Positions 45,988 through 53,519 of a stretch of DNA of 64,000 bases are shown here, one piece after another. The DNA lies in assembly GCF_003336225.1 (NCBI RefSeq), contig NZ_QPID01000001.1, positions 434,001 to 498,000 of the forward strand, read 5' to 3'. This stretch comes from Corallincola holothuriorum. Its GTDB lineage: Bacteria > Pseudomonadota > Gammaproteobacteria > Enterobacterales > Neiellaceae. Below the pieces are notes generated by a model. That model saw only the letters and a program-made list of their open reading frames with translations, was not told where the DNA came from and made no database searches. Both the position numbers and the translations under genes were made by a program. Numbering within the stretch: the first letter of the stretch is position 1; every line of letters begins with the position of its first letter.

Positions 45988-46623
45988 ATGCCCAAGCAAC
46001 CTGAAGAGAAACGACAGCGCTGTTTGGTGTGCCACTATCCGCGCAAGACCTGCGTTTGTGCTTGGGTATCTCGAACGAAAAACAAAACGCAGGTCTACGT
46101 TTTGCAGCACCCGAGTGAGGTTAATAAGGCAAAAGGCACTGTACGACTGCTGCAACTGGCGCTTAGCAATATCAAAGTGGTGGTTGGCGAATCGGAAAGC
46201 GATTTCACCTCACTACGAGATGAAATAGTTAAACAGGCGGCCCAAGGAACAAGCGTCGCGGTTTTGTTTCCCACTGACAGCTCAATCTCAGTAGAACATT
46301 GGGTCGCCACTGTTGCTCTGCGCCGGCCACAAGCTATCATCGTACTCGATGGAACTTGGCGTAAAGCGCTGAAACTTTACCATCACAACCCTTGGCTAGC
46401 CCAATTTAGAAGTATTGTTCTAAGCAGCGCCAGTGAGTCACAATACACCATAAGAAAAGCTCCTAAACCGGAACAGCTGTCGACACTCGAGGCCGTAGCT
46501 TGCACGCTTGAACGCTTAGAAGAGTTCAATACGCAGCCGCTCTATCGGGTATTCGAAGCAATGATTACTCAGCAGATGAAGATGATGCCCGCCGAAGTGA
46601 AAGGAAGGTACCGATGCCGCTAG
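45988..46623 (+). CDS. DTW-domain tRNA-uridine aminocarboxypropyltransferase
   Basis: A 211-residue DTW protein (TapT/YfiP type). It has the N-terminal zinc-like CLVCHYPRKTCVCAW, QVYVLQHPSEVNKAKGT, and the DTW signature as LDGTWRKALKLYHHNP. Members make acp3U in tRNA from SAM. It lies 3 bp after the membrane-protein stop and overlaps the next gene by 10 bp, so it is probably in the same transcript, though functionally unrelated. Confidence 0.9.
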   Translation: MPKQPEEKRQRCLVCHYPRKTCVCAWVSRTKNKTQVYVLQHPSEVNKAKGTVRLLQLALSNIKVVVGESESDFTSLRDEIVKQAAQGTSVAVLFPTDSSISVEHWVATVALRRPQAIIVLDGTWRKALKLYHHNPWLAQFRSIVLSSASESQYTIRKAPKPEQLSTLEAVACTLERLEEFNTQPLYRVFEAMITQQMKMMPAEVKGRYRCR

Positions 46624-47075
46624 TACGTTACCTGTTATCCACCTCACAAGTAATCGCTCTGTTAGTCTTGTTGCTTCCAAATGGCTTTGCCAACACTATT
46701 GAATTGAAGCCCTTCACAACTGATGGATGCAGCCTCTTCCCCGACGGTACACTTATGCAACGAACGCTTTGGCTAGCCTGTTGTGAATCTCACGACATTG
46801 CCTACTGGATGGGCGGAACATCGAAGCAACGTGTCGAAGCTGATTTAGCATTAAAACAGTGTGTCGCCGATATCGGTGAACCCATGGTTGCCGAGCTCAT
46901 GCTAAGCGGTGTACGTATTGGAGGCACTCCTTTCTTACCCACGCAATTTCGTTGGGGATACGGCTGGCCATACCCAAGAGGCTACGAACCATTAACAGCG
47001 AAAGAAAAACAAAAGGCAAGCCAACTTCTGCGAACTTTTATGCAACTAAAAGACTCTAACAAAAAGGTAAACTAG
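46614..47075 (+). CDS. Secreted phospholipase A2-like protein
   Basis: A 153-residue protein with a signal peptide (VIALLVLLLPNGFANT) and a mature domain of about 125 residues. The motif LACCESHDIAYWMGGTSKQR resembles the CCxxHD helix of phospholipase A2, with DGCSLFPDG as a possible calcium loop. A conserved AD..LKQCV helix follows. Such PLA2-like proteins occur in proteobacteria, with unproven activity. AAGGAAGG lies ahead of the ATG. Identification is from motif resemblance only. Confidence 0.6.
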   Translation: MPLVRYLLSTSQVIALLVLLLPNGFANTIELKPFTTDGCSLFPDGTLMQRTLWLACCESHDIAYWMGGTSKQRVEADLALKQCVADIGEPMVAELMLSGVRIGGTPFLPTQFRWGYGWPYPRGYEPLTAKEKQKASQLLRTFMQLKDSNKKVN

Positions 47076-47143
47076 GCTGTTTCTGCCAACTTTATCCAAC
47101 ACTTTTGTCATGGTATGGTTCAAATCTGATATGGCCTGCCCAT

Positions 47144-47159
47144 TTTTCTAATTAGAAAA
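47144..47159. promoter_or_regulatory. 16-bp palindrome upstream of the OmpA-like gene
   Basis: TTTTCTAATTAGAAAA is a perfect palindrome 51 bp before the ATG of the OmpA-like lipoprotein gene, next to a TATAAA-like -10 candidate. It may be an operator, but AT-rich palindromes also arise by chance. Confidence 0.35.
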
Positions 47160-47210
47160 CAATTTTGTTATAAATTTTAAATCATCTATTTGTATTTTAA
47201 GGCTTTAAAT

Positions 47211-47870
47211 ATGCGTTCAGTTATAACCTCTACAATTTTGATATCTGTATTAGCGCTCTCTGGCTGTCAGACAACACGGCAAAACGCCATGACAGGGGAA
47301 GAAGAAACTAACTCAACCACGAAAGGCGCGCTTTTAGGTTGTGCTGGCGGTGCACTGCTTGGTGCCATGATTAAAGATAAAAAAGCCGCGGCGATCGGTT
47401 GTGTGGCCGGGGGAGCAACAGGTGGCGCCATCGGTTATCAACTAGACGAACAGGAGGCGGCACTGCGCAAGGAGTTGGTAAATAGTGGTGTTCAGGTGCA
47501 GCGAGAAGATGACCGCATACGCTTAATTATGCGTGATCAAATCGCATTTGAAACAGGTAAATCCAGCCTGAGTCCAGCCATTTACAACCCGCTCAATAGC
47601 GTAGCTAAGGTACTCGGTGAGTTCGATGACACCGAACTGGTTATCAGTGGCCACACTGATAGCACAGGCTCAGATGCAATAAATGATCGGTTATCCAATG
47701 AACGCGCTATGGCTGTTCTGGTATATATGCGTGGTGTTGGTGTAGAGAGCCAGAAAATGCACGCTCAAGGCTACGGTAAGCGTATGCCAATGTGTAGCAA
47801 CGACACGCAAGATGGTCGCGCATGTAACCGCAGAGTTGAATTGGAATTAATCCCCGCTTCAAAGAGCTAA
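47211..47870 (+). CDS. OmpA-family lipoprotein with glycine-zipper
   Basis: A 219-residue lipoprotein, signal MRSVITSTILISVLALSGC with lipobox LSGC. A glycine-rich segment (LLGCAGGALLGAMI, IGCVAGGATGGAIGYQ) resembles glycine-zipper domains, and the C-terminal half is an OmpA-like peptidoglycan-binding domain (LVISGHTDSTGSDAINDRLS, GYGKRMPM, ACNRRVELELIP). It should tether the outer membrane to the cell wall, like YiaD. I use the ATG at 47211, with AAGG 8-11 nt upstream, not the TTG at 47190. Confidence 0.9.
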   Translation: MRSVITSTILISVLALSGCQTTRQNAMTGEEETNSTTKGALLGCAGGALLGAMIKDKKAAAIGCVAGGATGGAIGYQLDEQEAALRKELVNSGVQVQREDDRIRLIMRDQIAFETGKSSLSPAIYNPLNSVAKVLGEFDDTELVISGHTDSTGSDAINDRLSNERAMAVLVYMRGVGVESQKMHAQGYGKRMPMCSNDTQDGRACNRRVELELIPASKS

Positions 47871-47874
47871 TGCC

Positions 47875-47928
47875 ATGCTTGGTGCCAATAGCAAGTCAGG
47901 CATAAAACTGGCTATTGGTGCCAAGCAT
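47875..47928. repeat. Long inverted repeat between OmpA-like and atl genes
   Basis: Left arm 47875-47892 and right arm 47911-47928 are 18-nt arms matching at 16 positions around an 18-nt loop; each arm also contains the self-complementary TTGG-TG-CCAA. The right arm overlaps the end of the atl coding region. It is probably a convergent transcription-end structure, though no long U-tract is present. Confidence 0.6.
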
Positions 47929-48229
47929 ATCGCTTCATATCGACGCGCCCTCGCCTCACCAGCACCCCCTCCTTTGTCAAGCAGGCTATCTGACGACGTT
48001 CAGACTCTGAGCCCGACATAAAGGCTAACCGCCCATCGGCTTTAATAACCCTATGCCAGGGCAAAGTTGAAGACGGTGGCAAATTACGCAGTACTCTACC
48101 TACATATCGCGCATAGCCAGGCAAGCCAGCGCGCTTTGCTACATCACCATAACTAGCGACCGTACCAACGGGAATTGCTGACACGACCTGCCAAATTCGT
48201 TGATTCAATGTATCACTTGCTTCAGGCAT
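47912..48229 (-). CDS. Alkyltransferase-like protein (Atl)
   Basis: A 105-residue protein of the MGMT DNA-binding domain family: IWQVVSAIPVGTVASYGDVA, ARYVGRVLRNLPP and PWHRVIKADGRL. The active-site cysteine of the PCHRV motif is replaced by tryptophan (PWHRV), which defines Atl proteins: they bind alkylated guanine but cannot remove the alkyl group, and pass the lesion to nucleotide excision repair. It lies 6 bp after the borosin-type methyltransferase gene on the same strand and may be co-transcribed with it. Confidence 0.92.
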   Translation of the reverse strand: MPEASDTLNQRIWQVVSAIPVGTVASYGDVAKRAGLPGYARYVGRVLRNLPPSSTLPWHRVIKADGRLAFMSGSESERRQIACLTKEGVLVRRGRVDMKRYAWHQ

Positions 48230-48235
48230 AGCTAC

Positions 48236-49045
48236 TTACAACAGGGCATCTTCAGTCACGCCAAGCGATGCTAATGCTTCATGATCCGCTAGCCACTCGA
48301 GTTTAGGCGGGATCACTAAGGTAGTAATAGTTTTAAAACTGGCATTGGGTAATTCAGATAAAGGCAACCTTTCTTCGCGATGCCCCTCAATGGGTAGAAC
48401 TGCCGCTTCATAAAGGATCACTTCATGTTCTGGTTCATACCAACGCAACAACTTGGTCACGAGTGCCTGTACACGATCGCTATAAGTGTGAAACTGAGTG
48501 CACGTCAGATCGCCGACCACACCAATTTGCCAAAGCACCACCAAAGCCGACGGATCTAACGGTCGCTGATAAACTAAGAATTGTGTCGCCTCATAGGACT
48601 GCAAACCACTCATGCCAGGATCTAAACCTAGATCAGCATACAAGCAGGCGTCTGCAGAGATCGCGGGTTCCATAATCGCTTCATAGCCCTCTTCCCTCGC
48701 CTGCTTAATAGCGGCGTGAGGCACATCAGCGAAAACCCCCGGGTGACCATAAAAGATAGCGCATACATTCTTTCCTGCTCGTAAAGGCTCCAGTATAGCG
48801 AGTTCCATTTCCCGATAGGTTTGCCTGCGATCTTTCTGTCCATCTTTGCCATACAACAGCGAAAGGTCTATCAACGCCGGATACTTGCCTTTTAACCAGG
48901 TCAACGAAAAATCATCCATCATCGCCAACACAACATCTGCTTTATCAAGTTCCGACTCGACGCGTCGAGTCAAATGACGACCTAACTGTATCCCAAACCC
49001 AGTGATCACCAATTTACCTCTAAGCAAATTATTCGCCTTTAACAA
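48236..49045 (-). CDS. Borosin-type peptide alpha-N-methyltransferase
   Basis: A 269-residue tetrapyrrole-methylase-fold SAM enzyme. The signature blocks agree with the borosin N-methyltransferase domain (fungal OphMA, Shewanella SonM): GKLVITGFGIQ, FYGHPGVFADVPHAAI, ISADACLYADLGLDP, QSYEATQFL, LWQIGVVGDL and TLVIPPK. Residues matching the OphMA catalytic Tyr/Arg/Tyr/Tyr set are seen at Tyr65, Arg73, Tyr77 and Tyr99. There is no fused core peptide, so it is a split enzyme acting on a separate precursor. The start is TTG at 49045, supported by AAGGAG 7 nt before it and a 17-bp overlap with the GGDEF gene. Function rests on motif matching; activity is inferred. Confidence 0.85.
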   Translation of the reverse strand: MLKANNLLRGKLVITGFGIQLGRHLTRRVESELDKADVVLAMMDDFSLTWLKGKYPALIDLSLLYGKDGQKDRRQTYREMELAILEPLRAGKNVCAIFYGHPGVFADVPHAAIKQAREEGYEAIMEPAISADACLYADLGLDPGMSGLQSYEATQFLVYQRPLDPSALVVLWQIGVVGDLTCTQFHTYSDRVQALVTKLLRWYEPEHEVILYEAAVLPIEGHREERLPLSELPNASFKTITTLVIPPKLEWLADHEALASLGVTEDALL

Positions 49046-50816
49046 TGGCTAACTCCTTGTCGCTCTTCGCCGGGTTCTCTTCAATCTCGCGGTACAAAGA
49101 GATGCGGTTACGACCACTATTTTTCGACGCGTATAACGCTTGATCGGCTTGTTCTACCAGTTCACTTAATGTAATAGCTTGTCCTTCAGCAACCGATATA
49201 CCGAAGCTTAATGTAATCGTGACAGTCCTGTTTTCAGCCTGAATAGGTCGTAAGGCGCTTTTGCATCGCTCAGCAATATGCATCGCCTGCTGATAACTGG
49301 CCCGCGGTAAAAACAATACGAACTCTTCGCCACCGGCTCTGGCGATAATGTCATGACCGCGTAATCCCTCTTTTAGCTGATTCGCTACCGTTTGCAGAAC
49401 GCGATCGCCGATACGGTGACCATAAGTGTCATTTACAGCCTTAAAGTGATCGATATCTGCCATAATTACTGCAAAGGGTTCGCTACAAGCCAAACTGGAC
49501 TTAAGCAGTTTCTCACCATGCTCATAAGCATGTCTGCGGTTAAACACTTTCGTTAAACCATCAACTTCGGAAAGCTGACGATAATATAGATTTCGTTGCC
49601 GGTAGCGCGTCAGCAGCATCAACAGCACAATCAGTAGTAATACTGCGCCAGCCAAAATAGAGGCCAATAACCAACGTTGTTGATTGATAGCGTTCTCACG
49701 TAACGTCAGCAGTACTTTATCTTTTTCTAGCAGCTCTAGTTGTTGCGCTTGCTGCTCAGTTTCAAATTCTGTTTGCAGGTAGGCGATACGCATCGCCTTG
49801 TTGTCATCCATCACTTTCTGCACCGCGATCATATACTGGCGATAGTAGATAAGTGCGGATTTCAGATCCCCTTGCTGTTCACTTAACTCAGCAGCGAGCA
49901 GAAAAGGTTGTTGTAGTTCGTCCCAAAGATTGTTTTCTATCGCGTTGGGGATCAAGGATGCTAACATCGCTAATGATGTTGCTGGCGTACCGAGTTCGAC
50001 GGCCAAACTGGCTTTGGCTAAACGGGTATTTATCACACCATAGAGGTAGTTGAGCTCAACAAAATCATTTTCCGCCAGCTCGTAGTGCTCCAAGGCTTGC
50101 TCATAAGCTAAGCGATTAACATAAACATCCGCTATCACGCTGTGGGCATTGGCTGCATAAAGCTTTTCTGAAGATAACTGGCAATACCCTAACTGTTGCT
50201 CTGCTGTTTTTAATGCGGCGTCATACCGAGACATGTTGAGGTAGATGACCGAAGCAGCCTTCGCCACCATACAACGTTCGCCATCTGTCACGCCGTCCGC
50301 AATCGTCGATATTGCCACCGCCTGCTCGACATATTGCAACGCCTTATCATGAGCACTAGCGCGGGAAAACAGCTCGGCAGCCAATGTTAAAACAGATAAC
50401 TGAGCATCTTCAGAATTTACTTTAGGCAACAGTTGTAACGCATAATTTAAATAAGAAAACGCTCGGCCATAATCACTTTCTAGATCCGCGACTTGACTAA
50501 GAAGGTGATAAGCTCGCAATTCTTGTGCGGGTTTGAGATCAGAATAAAACAGCTCTGAGATAATATGCTTTGCGGACTCATATCGTCCGTACAAAGTATG
50601 CTGATGTGCTTGCAATAATGATAGTCGGTCACGTTGCACTGGTGTTAAGTCCGCAGATGCTTCGAGTCGCTCAATCAATACTTTCACTTGCCCTGTATCG
50701 CTAACACGCAATCGCTCAGCGGTAAGCAACAATTGCTCGGTATTGGTTTCGTCGGCACAATAACCAGCTAGCGGTGTCCAATAAATGAACACCGCAATAA
50801 GCATTAAATACCGCAT
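49029..50816 (-). CDS. Membrane TPR-GGDEF protein in the borosin operon
   Basis: A 595-residue protein with a signal peptide (LIAVFIYWTPLAGYCA), a periplasmic TPR-rich region (about 30-350), a membrane segment near 380-400 (LASILAGAVLLLIVLLMLL) and a C-terminal GGDEF domain (about 415-575). The active site is GGEEF, preceded by the inhibitory-site RGHD (RxxD, five residues before), so an active c-di-GMP synthase with product inhibition is likely. It begins directly after the precursor-peptide stop (TAG ATG) with no own ribosome-binding site, which implies coupled translation, and overlaps the methyltransferase start by 17 bp. Confidence 0.9.
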   Translation of the reverse strand: MRYLMLIAVFIYWTPLAGYCADETNTEQLLLTAERLRVSDTGQVKVLIERLEASADLTPVQRDRLSLLQAHQHTLYGRYESAKHIISELFYSDLKPAQELRAYHLLSQVADLESDYGRAFSYLNYALQLLPKVNSEDAQLSVLTLAAELFSRASAHDKALQYVEQAVAISTIADGVTDGERCMVAKAASVIYLNMSRYDAALKTAEQQLGYCQLSSEKLYAANAHSVIADVYVNRLAYEQALEHYELAENDFVELNYLYGVINTRLAKASLAVELGTPATSLAMLASLIPNAIENNLWDELQQPFLLAAELSEQQGDLKSALIYYRQYMIAVQKVMDDNKAMRIAYLQTEFETEQQAQQLELLEKDKVLLTLRENAINQQRWLLASILAGAVLLLIVLLMLLTRYRQRNLYYRQLSEVDGLTKVFNRRHAYEHGEKLLKSSLACSEPFAVIMADIDHFKAVNDTYGHRIGDRVLQTVANQLKEGLRGHDIIARAGGEEFVLFLPRASYQQAMHIAERCKSALRPIQAENRTVTITLSFGISVAEGQAITLSELVEQADQALYASKNSGRNRISLYREIEENPAKSDKELAIVKGE

Positions 50817-51032
50817 CTATTTCGCGTACGAGTTTACTGTTTTCTTGGGGTTTGCCTTGGCCTGTAACCCGGTCAACACTTCCAAAGCAGCCACATCCTG
50901 AGCTAACAATAGCTGCTGTTCTTGCGCTGACAGTTCAGCATCAGCCATTAACTTTTCAGGCTCTAATTGGTATGCAGTAGCAAATGAAGCATCAGCTCCT
51001 AACTTATGCATGAAATCAATTAATTTGGACAT
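50817..51032 (-). CDS. Putative split-borosin precursor peptide
   Basis: A 71-residue peptide. Residues 1-52 (MSKLIDFMHKLGADASFATA, then YQLEPEKLMADAELSAQEQQ) are a small helical leader closely resembling the borosin-binding domain of Shewanella SonA: [S/D]F..LG.DA....Y...PE..M....L[S/T]..E....., of the same total length as I recall (71). The C-terminal 17-19 residues (LTGLQAKANPKKTVNSYAK) would be the modified core; its content is unlike SonA. A strong AAGGAAGGA precedes the ATG. The methyltransferase is two genes downstream in the same operon. Identification is from pattern resemblance. Confidence 0.75.
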   Translation of the reverse strand: MSKLIDFMHKLGADASFATAYQLEPEKLMADAELSAQEQQLLLAQDVAALEVLTGLQAKANPKKTVNSYAK

Positions 51033-51237
51033 AGTTCCTTCCTTATTCCGTCAATGGTTCTTCTCTCAAATCTACGAATAGTGCAAGAATAATTAATGAC
51101 TGCACTGCGATCTACCTAATCAAAACTAGCGACATTTACTCGGTAGAGCAAGGTTAAATAAGCAAAAACTGGTTTAAATTCATTATTATAAGAAAGACAA
51201 ACTAAAATATACCATTGCAGCGCTATTGATAAAGTGA

Positions 51238-53037
51238 CTAATCGGAGAGTGTGCTTAAGACGGGGTTCAATGGCGCTTGATAGAATTCGACCCGATCGCG
51301 CCCAGCTCTTTTGGCTGAATAGAGTGCTTTATCCGCACAGTCGATCAACTTATCTAACGATGCCGTTTTATCGGCCTCATCGACTACTGCAGCACCATAA
51401 CTAAGTGTAACGGTAACCATACGTCCCTGCTCATGAACTGGCACCATAGACAAACGACACCTGTCTATCACAGCCTGCGCTTGTGCTTTGTTGGCACCGG
51501 GCAAAAACAGGGTAAATTCTTCACCGCCGGTACGGGCTAAAATATCGTTTTGTCGAATGCTGCTACGTAATTGGCTTGCAACTGCTTTTAACATGCGGTC
51601 ACCGGCAGCATGACCATAGGTGTCATTCACCTGTTTAAACCAATCGATATCAGCCATGATGACGGTAAAAGGTAAACTACGTTTTTGATGAGAAGCGTAT
51701 ACCCGTTCAGCAATTTCCAATCCGTGTCGACGATTATAGATCTCGGTTAATCCATCCACGGATGCCAAATGCCGGAACTGATGACTATTACTTTTATAAC
51801 GGGTCATCAGGTAGAAAAGCAGCAAACAGACGCCGACCGTCACAGCCAACACCGAACCCAATATCCATAACCGCTGGCTACTGGCTGACTCACGTAACTC
51901 GAAAAGCTGTTGTTCTTTCTCCAACAGCGCGAGTTGACGATTCTTTTCATTGGTTTCAAATTGGGTTTGTAAAAAGGCCATGCGCTGGGCCTTTGCATCA
52001 TCCATAATGCGGTTGGAAATAATCCGCTGCTTTTTATAATACTCCGCCACAGCCTTGTGATTGCCCTTCTTCTCTTCTAGTTCAGCGGACAATAGCAATG
52101 CATCTGCATACTCAACTAGCATTTCAAATCGTTCCGCCTCAGGCACAACGATGTCTAACAATTGCTCAGCAGCCTGATCATCGCCCATTAATACCAATAG
52201 CTTTGCTATCTGCAACTTCGACTCAATGATCCCCCAGCGATAGTCAACAGCTTCTAAATGAGCCAGACCTTCAAGTGCTTTTTCATAAGCTTGTTGATAA
52301 CCGCCACGGGAAGACAACATTTCTGAATAAGTCAGCTTAGCCATGCCCAGGTAAAGCACCTCATTGCCAGCCTCGCAAAACTTTAACGCTTGGTTGTAAG
52401 TCTCTTCAACCGCCAGATCATTTTTCATCTCTTGATAGACAAACATCAAACCAATCAGTGCGTCACATTGCGCTTTATCCGTGCCGATTTGCTTAGCAAT
52501 AGCCACATCACTTAATGCGTACTCTTTGGCTTTCTCATGGTCTCCGGCACCGATGAACTGCTCGGCAGCAACACTGTACACAATCTGTTGTGAGGCAATA
52601 TCTGTGGTTAACTCGACCAACGGCAACATCTCATTCAGATAACGAAACGCTCGCTCGTAGTCACTTTCCACGTAAGCCATCTGTGACAGCAACGAATAGG
52701 CGCGGATCATCTGCTCGGTAGCGAGGTCATGATAAAACAGGGAATTGATTTTCTGTTTGGCGTGTTCATAAGCACCTTTCAGTATCAACTGATGTGCGTC
52801 GACCAAAAGTAACCTATCCCGCTCTTTTTGCGACAGCTGGTCAAAATTGCTATTTAATTCAGCAAGTAGCGCTTGCACTTTGGCTGGTTCAGAGTGGCTG
52901 AGGGCTTCAGCCTCAGTCAATAGACTATGATAATGAGAAGAGGTTGCGTGAGCCTGAATGCTAGTAAAATAGATTAACAACAAGGCACAAAAGCATACTG
53001 AAGACAGTCTGAACTTCAGTATTTTCTGCTTGCTCAA
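51238..53037 (-). CDS. Membrane TPR-GGDEF protein, second copy
   Basis: About 599 residues, with a signal/anchor (FRLSSVCFCALLLIYFTS), a TPR-rich periplasmic domain, a membrane segment near 390-410 (SVLAVTVGVCLLLFYLM), and a GGDEF domain with RTGGEEFTLFLPGA and the upstream RQND (RxxD) inhibitory site. It is closely similar to the GGDEF protein in the borosin operon throughout, so the two arose by tandem duplication. I choose TTG at 53037, since AGGA lies 6 nt before it; GTG at 53067 lacks one. Its stop is 205 bp before the precursor gene start. Confidence 0.88.
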   Translation of the reverse strand: MSKQKILKFRLSSVCFCALLLIYFTSIQAHATSSHYHSLLTEAEALSHSEPAKVQALLAELNSNFDQLSQKERDRLLLVDAHQLILKGAYEHAKQKINSLFYHDLATEQMIRAYSLLSQMAYVESDYERAFRYLNEMLPLVELTTDIASQQIVYSVAAEQFIGAGDHEKAKEYALSDVAIAKQIGTDKAQCDALIGLMFVYQEMKNDLAVEETYNQALKFCEAGNEVLYLGMAKLTYSEMLSSRGGYQQAYEKALEGLAHLEAVDYRWGIIESKLQIAKLLVLMGDDQAAEQLLDIVVPEAERFEMLVEYADALLLSAELEEKKGNHKAVAEYYKKQRIISNRIMDDAKAQRMAFLQTQFETNEKNRQLALLEKEQQLFELRESASSQRLWILGSVLAVTVGVCLLLFYLMTRYKSNSHQFRHLASVDGLTEIYNRRHGLEIAERVYASHQKRSLPFTVIMADIDWFKQVNDTYGHAAGDRMLKAVASQLRSSIRQNDILARTGGEEFTLFLPGANKAQAQAVIDRCRLSMVPVHEQGRMVTVTLSYGAAVVDEADKTASLDKLIDCADKALYSAKRAGRDRVEFYQAPLNPVLSTLSD

Positions 53038-53252
53038 CTTTTTTCCTAACAAAAAATAGACACTCACATAGTATGCGGCATTAAACGGGCCGCTTTCCCT
53101 TGTATATTTCGCTAGTTTACTTAATCCAACGATGAGGCGCCACGGTTCCTTTAGCGATAACGAAAATTCTGGTCAGGCCAAAATAATGCAGGGAGGGTTT
53201 CCCAAACTGGGTCTATATTTAGAGTGATTCGATTAATTAGGGATGATAACGA

Positions 53253-53470
53253 ATGTCTAACCCCGCCCACAAAATATTGGTATTAGCTACCACATCCTCA
53301 CTAACCGATGCTGAATCAAATATGTTGGTCGAATTAACTAGCGATGCTGATCGATTCATCAATCATAACTTACCAATAGATTGCCGGGGGCAACATCGCT
53401 GTGGCATGGCCTTACGAGCAACGCCCATCAAAGCCTAAGCTTACAACAAGTCTTAGATTTGGCTGATTAG
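53253..53470 (+). pseudogene. Decayed copy of the downstream small protein gene
   Basis: The first frame (53253-53438) gives HKILVLATTSSLTDAESNML, which matches the start of the next gene (ITKVMLIVSTATEANADSDM). Its remainder is unrelated, but another frame from 53381 to the stop at 53468 gives SLW..LTSNAH..LSLQQVLDLAD, which matches the C-terminus of that gene (SIWFCADSNAH...KLQMVLDAM). Most of the middle (about 80 residues) is missing and the frame has shifted. This is a remnant of a tandem duplicate. Confidence 0.65.
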
Positions 53471-53519
53471 GCAGCTTCATAGGCCCGCAGCATTACCATA
53501 GGATAGAAGGAGATATACA

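Noticed and set aside
48236-49045. Reading this enzyme as a cobalamin or siroheme biosynthesis methylase.
   Set aside because: The FYGHPGVF, QSYEATQFL and IPPK blocks fit the borosin N-methyltransferase group, and no tetrapyrrole genes are nearby.
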